Positions 14,121-15,418 of a stretch of DNA of 15,418 nucleotides are shown piece after piece. Both the position numbers and the translations under genes were made by a program. How positions within the stretch are numbered: the first letter of the stretch is position 1; each line of letters opens with the position of its first letter. This stretch comes from an uncultured Bacillota bacterium (lineage in GTDB: Bacteria; Bacillota; Dehalobacteriia; UBA4068; UBA4997). Below the pieces are notes generated by a model that was not told the origin of the DNA, did no database searches, and saw nothing but the letters and a program-made list of their open reading frames with translations. The stretch lies in assembly GCA_948907985.1 (NCBI GenBank), contig CAQWMM010000042.1, forward strand, positions 1-15,418, in the 5' to 3' direction.

Positions 14121-15305
14121 TTATATTTTTTTTTCGGCCAGCCAATTTGCCACATAATCTCTTGCCCAGCTATCAGCCTGTAATATCATTGCTAAATCGG
14201 GATGTTCAATGTTTTGGTGCGCCGCCAAAACATCGGCCAGACCATCGGCAATCCCGCCCAATTTAATGCGCCCGGCCAGAAAAGCGCCCACCAGAGCCTC
14301 ATTAGCGCCGGAAAGCACCGCTGGCGTCGTGCCGCCGGTTTTCCCGGCCTGTTTGGCCAAGCGCAAACAGGGAAATCGCTCTTCGTCCGGTTTTTGAAAG
14401 GTCAGGCTGCCCAGTTCCGCAAAATTAAGCGGCTGTAAACGATTGGGCCAACGCTCGGGATAAGCCAGCGCATATTGAATTGGTAGGCGCATATCTGGAT
14501 AGCTTAGCTGCGCCAGCAAAGCGCCGTCGCGATACTGCACCATTGAATGAATAATACTTTCCGGATGGATTACCGCCTCGATTTGCTCATAAGGCAGGTT
14601 AAACAGCCAATGCGCTTCAATAATTTCCAGCCCTTTATTTAGCAGCGTGGCAGAATCCACCGTGATTTTAGCTCCCATCTGCCAGGTCGGGTGGCGCAGA
14701 GTTTCCGCCACGCCAGCCGCCGCAATTTCTTTTTGTGAAGAATTTCTGAAAGGCCCGCCGGAACAGGTTAAAAGCAGACTGGCCACCTCGCGGTTCCGCC
14801 GCCAGGGTTGGGCCGGCGAGTTTAAGCACTGCCAGATTGCCGAGTGTTCGCTGTCAACAGGCAAAAAACGGCTATTACCAGCCGCCGCCATTTGCATAAC
14901 CAGCTCGCCGGCCGCCACCAAAACTTCTTTATTGGCAAAAGCAATATCCAGACCGGCCGCCAAACCTTGCAGCGTCGGCTGCAAACCGGCCAGTCCGGAA
15001 ATCGCCGCCACCTGCATATCCGCCCCTGGCCAGGCCGCCGCCTGCAAAACGCCCTCCCGGCCTGATAAAATTTTTGTCCGACAGTTCGGTATTTCTGCCA
15101 GCAACGCCTTAAAATCCGCATATTTGCTTTCGTCCGCCAGAGCGACAGCCTGTGGCTTAAATTGCCGCACCTGCTCTGCCAAAAGCCGGATATTGCCACC
15201 GCCGGTCAGCGCCACCGGGCGCAGCTGCAACGGAAACCAGGCGCAGACCTCCAAAGCCTGACGCCCGATCGAACCGGTACTGCCGCATATTACAATATTT
15301 TTCAT
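14121..15305 (-). CDS. dxr: 1-deoxy-D-xylulose 5-phosphate reductoisomerase Dxr (IspC)
   Basis: Committed MEP-pathway enzyme: converts DXP to 2-C-methyl-D-erythritol 4-phosphate with NADPH and a divalent metal. It has 394 residues, full length. NADPH loop GSTGSIG is at 8-14; AFANKEVLV is at about 122-130; metal ligands lie in VDSEHSA (D151, E153) and KGLEIIEA (E230 region); HPTWQMGAKITVDSATLLNKG is at about 205-225; SMVQYRDGALLAQLSYPDMRLPIQYAL is at about 254-280. The ATG at 15305 is preceded by AAGGA about 10 bases upstream in a very AT-rich leader. It is the first gene of the operon seen here, with 89 bases to rseP. In many Bacillota uppS and cdsA lie upstream of dxr; the 113 bases to the right edge show no coding sequence, so dxr may start this transcript. 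Confidence 0.98.
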   Translation of the reverse strand: MKNIVICGSTGSIGRQALEVCAWFPLQLRPVALTGGGNIRLLAEQVRQFKPQAVALADESKYADFKALLAEIPNCRTKILSGREGVLQAAAWPGADMQVAAISGLAGLQPTLQGLAAGLDIAFANKEVLVAAGELVMQMAAAGNSRFLPVDSEHSAIWQCLNSPAQPWRRNREVASLLLTCSGGPFRNSSQKEIAAAGVAETLRHPTWQMGAKITVDSATLLNKGLEIIEAHWLFNLPYEQIEAVIHPESIIHSMVQYRDGALLAQLSYPDMRLPIQYALAYPERWPNRLQPLNFAELGSLTFQKPDEERFPCLRLAKQAGKTGGTTPAVLSGANEALVGAFLAGRIKLGGIADGLADVLAAHQNIEHPDLAMILQADSWARDYVANWLAEKKI

Positions 15306-15377
15306 ATGTATTTTTCCTTATTATATGTATATATTATTATATATATTTTTTATTTATTATCGAAACTTTTAAACTTG

Positions 15378-15418
15378 CCTCTCCCTATGGGAGAGGTGGC
15401 ATATCTTACCGTTAGGGA
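15378..15418. repeat. Palindromic, probably repetitive intergenic element cut by the window edge
   Basis: CCTCTCCC-TAT-GGGAGAGG (15378-15396) is a perfect 8-bp inverted repeat with a 3-base loop. The last bases, TAGGGA (15413-15418), equal the start of TAGGGAGAGG, the complement of CCTCTCCCTA at 15378-15387, so a further arm may continue outside the window. No T-run follows on either strand, so a terminator is unlikely. The layout resembles short dispersed palindromic repeats. That it is repeated in this genome is inferred. Confidence 0.45.

Noticed and set aside
15306..15360. Promoter for dxr in the AT-rich leader
   Set aside because: A TATAAT is present, but the sequence is almost pure A/T, where such matches are expected, and the hexamer 17 bases upstream (TTCGAT) is a poor -35.

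Overview
The window is about 15.4 kb of bacterial chromosome. Every gene I can support lies on the minus strand, so transcription runs from the right end of the window to the left. The gene order, the 16S-specific RsmH and MraZ, the HepS/HepT-like pair, and a MurE with the DNPR motif typical of meso-diaminopimelate-adding enzymes all point to a Bacillota (Firmicutes) organism, perhaps Clostridia or Negativicutes. I cannot place it more precisely. There are no rRNA or tRNA genes, CRISPR arrays or insertion sequences. Gaps are short and AT-rich, while the genes are moderately GC-rich.

Region 1 (right, about 15305 down to 6570) reads like one long operon: dxr, rseP, ispG, proS, a hepS-like gene, a hepT-like polyprenyl diphosphate synthase gene, a gamma-carbonic-anhydrase-family gene, and recA. 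Junctions tighten in the middle: ispG/proS overlap by 1 base, proS/hepS by 16, hepS/hepT by 26 (or 20). The operon ends in a very strong intrinsic terminator at 6495-6530. Dxr and IspG are two steps of the MEP isoprenoid pathway. HepS/HepT would consume the resulting C5 units to build a long prenyl chain, probably for menaquinone. ProRS, the site-2 protease and RecA are housekeeping passengers.

Region 2 (left, 6261 down to 1) is the start of the division and cell wall (dcw) cluster: mraZ, rsmH, ftsL-like, a class B penicillin-binding protein with two PASTA domains, and murE. It has its own promoter (6233-6261). Directly downstream of that promoter are four AAGTGKT boxes at an exact 10-base period, which match the known MraZ operator pattern, so mraZ probably represses its own cluster. 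The cluster may pause or end at a strong hairpin right after murE (2-24).

The points most worth following are these. A degenerate prenyl synthase-like subunit (HepS type) overlaps its catalytic partner. The four-box MraZ operator is unusually clear. recA sits at the end of an isoprenoid operon with no visible SOS box and carries a Lys/Asn-rich N-terminal extension. A 13-bp hairpin followed by a 14-codon ORF precedes the PBP gene. A palindromic, probably repetitive element is cut by the right edge. The catalogue is otherwise conventional, and I do not see a wholly new system.
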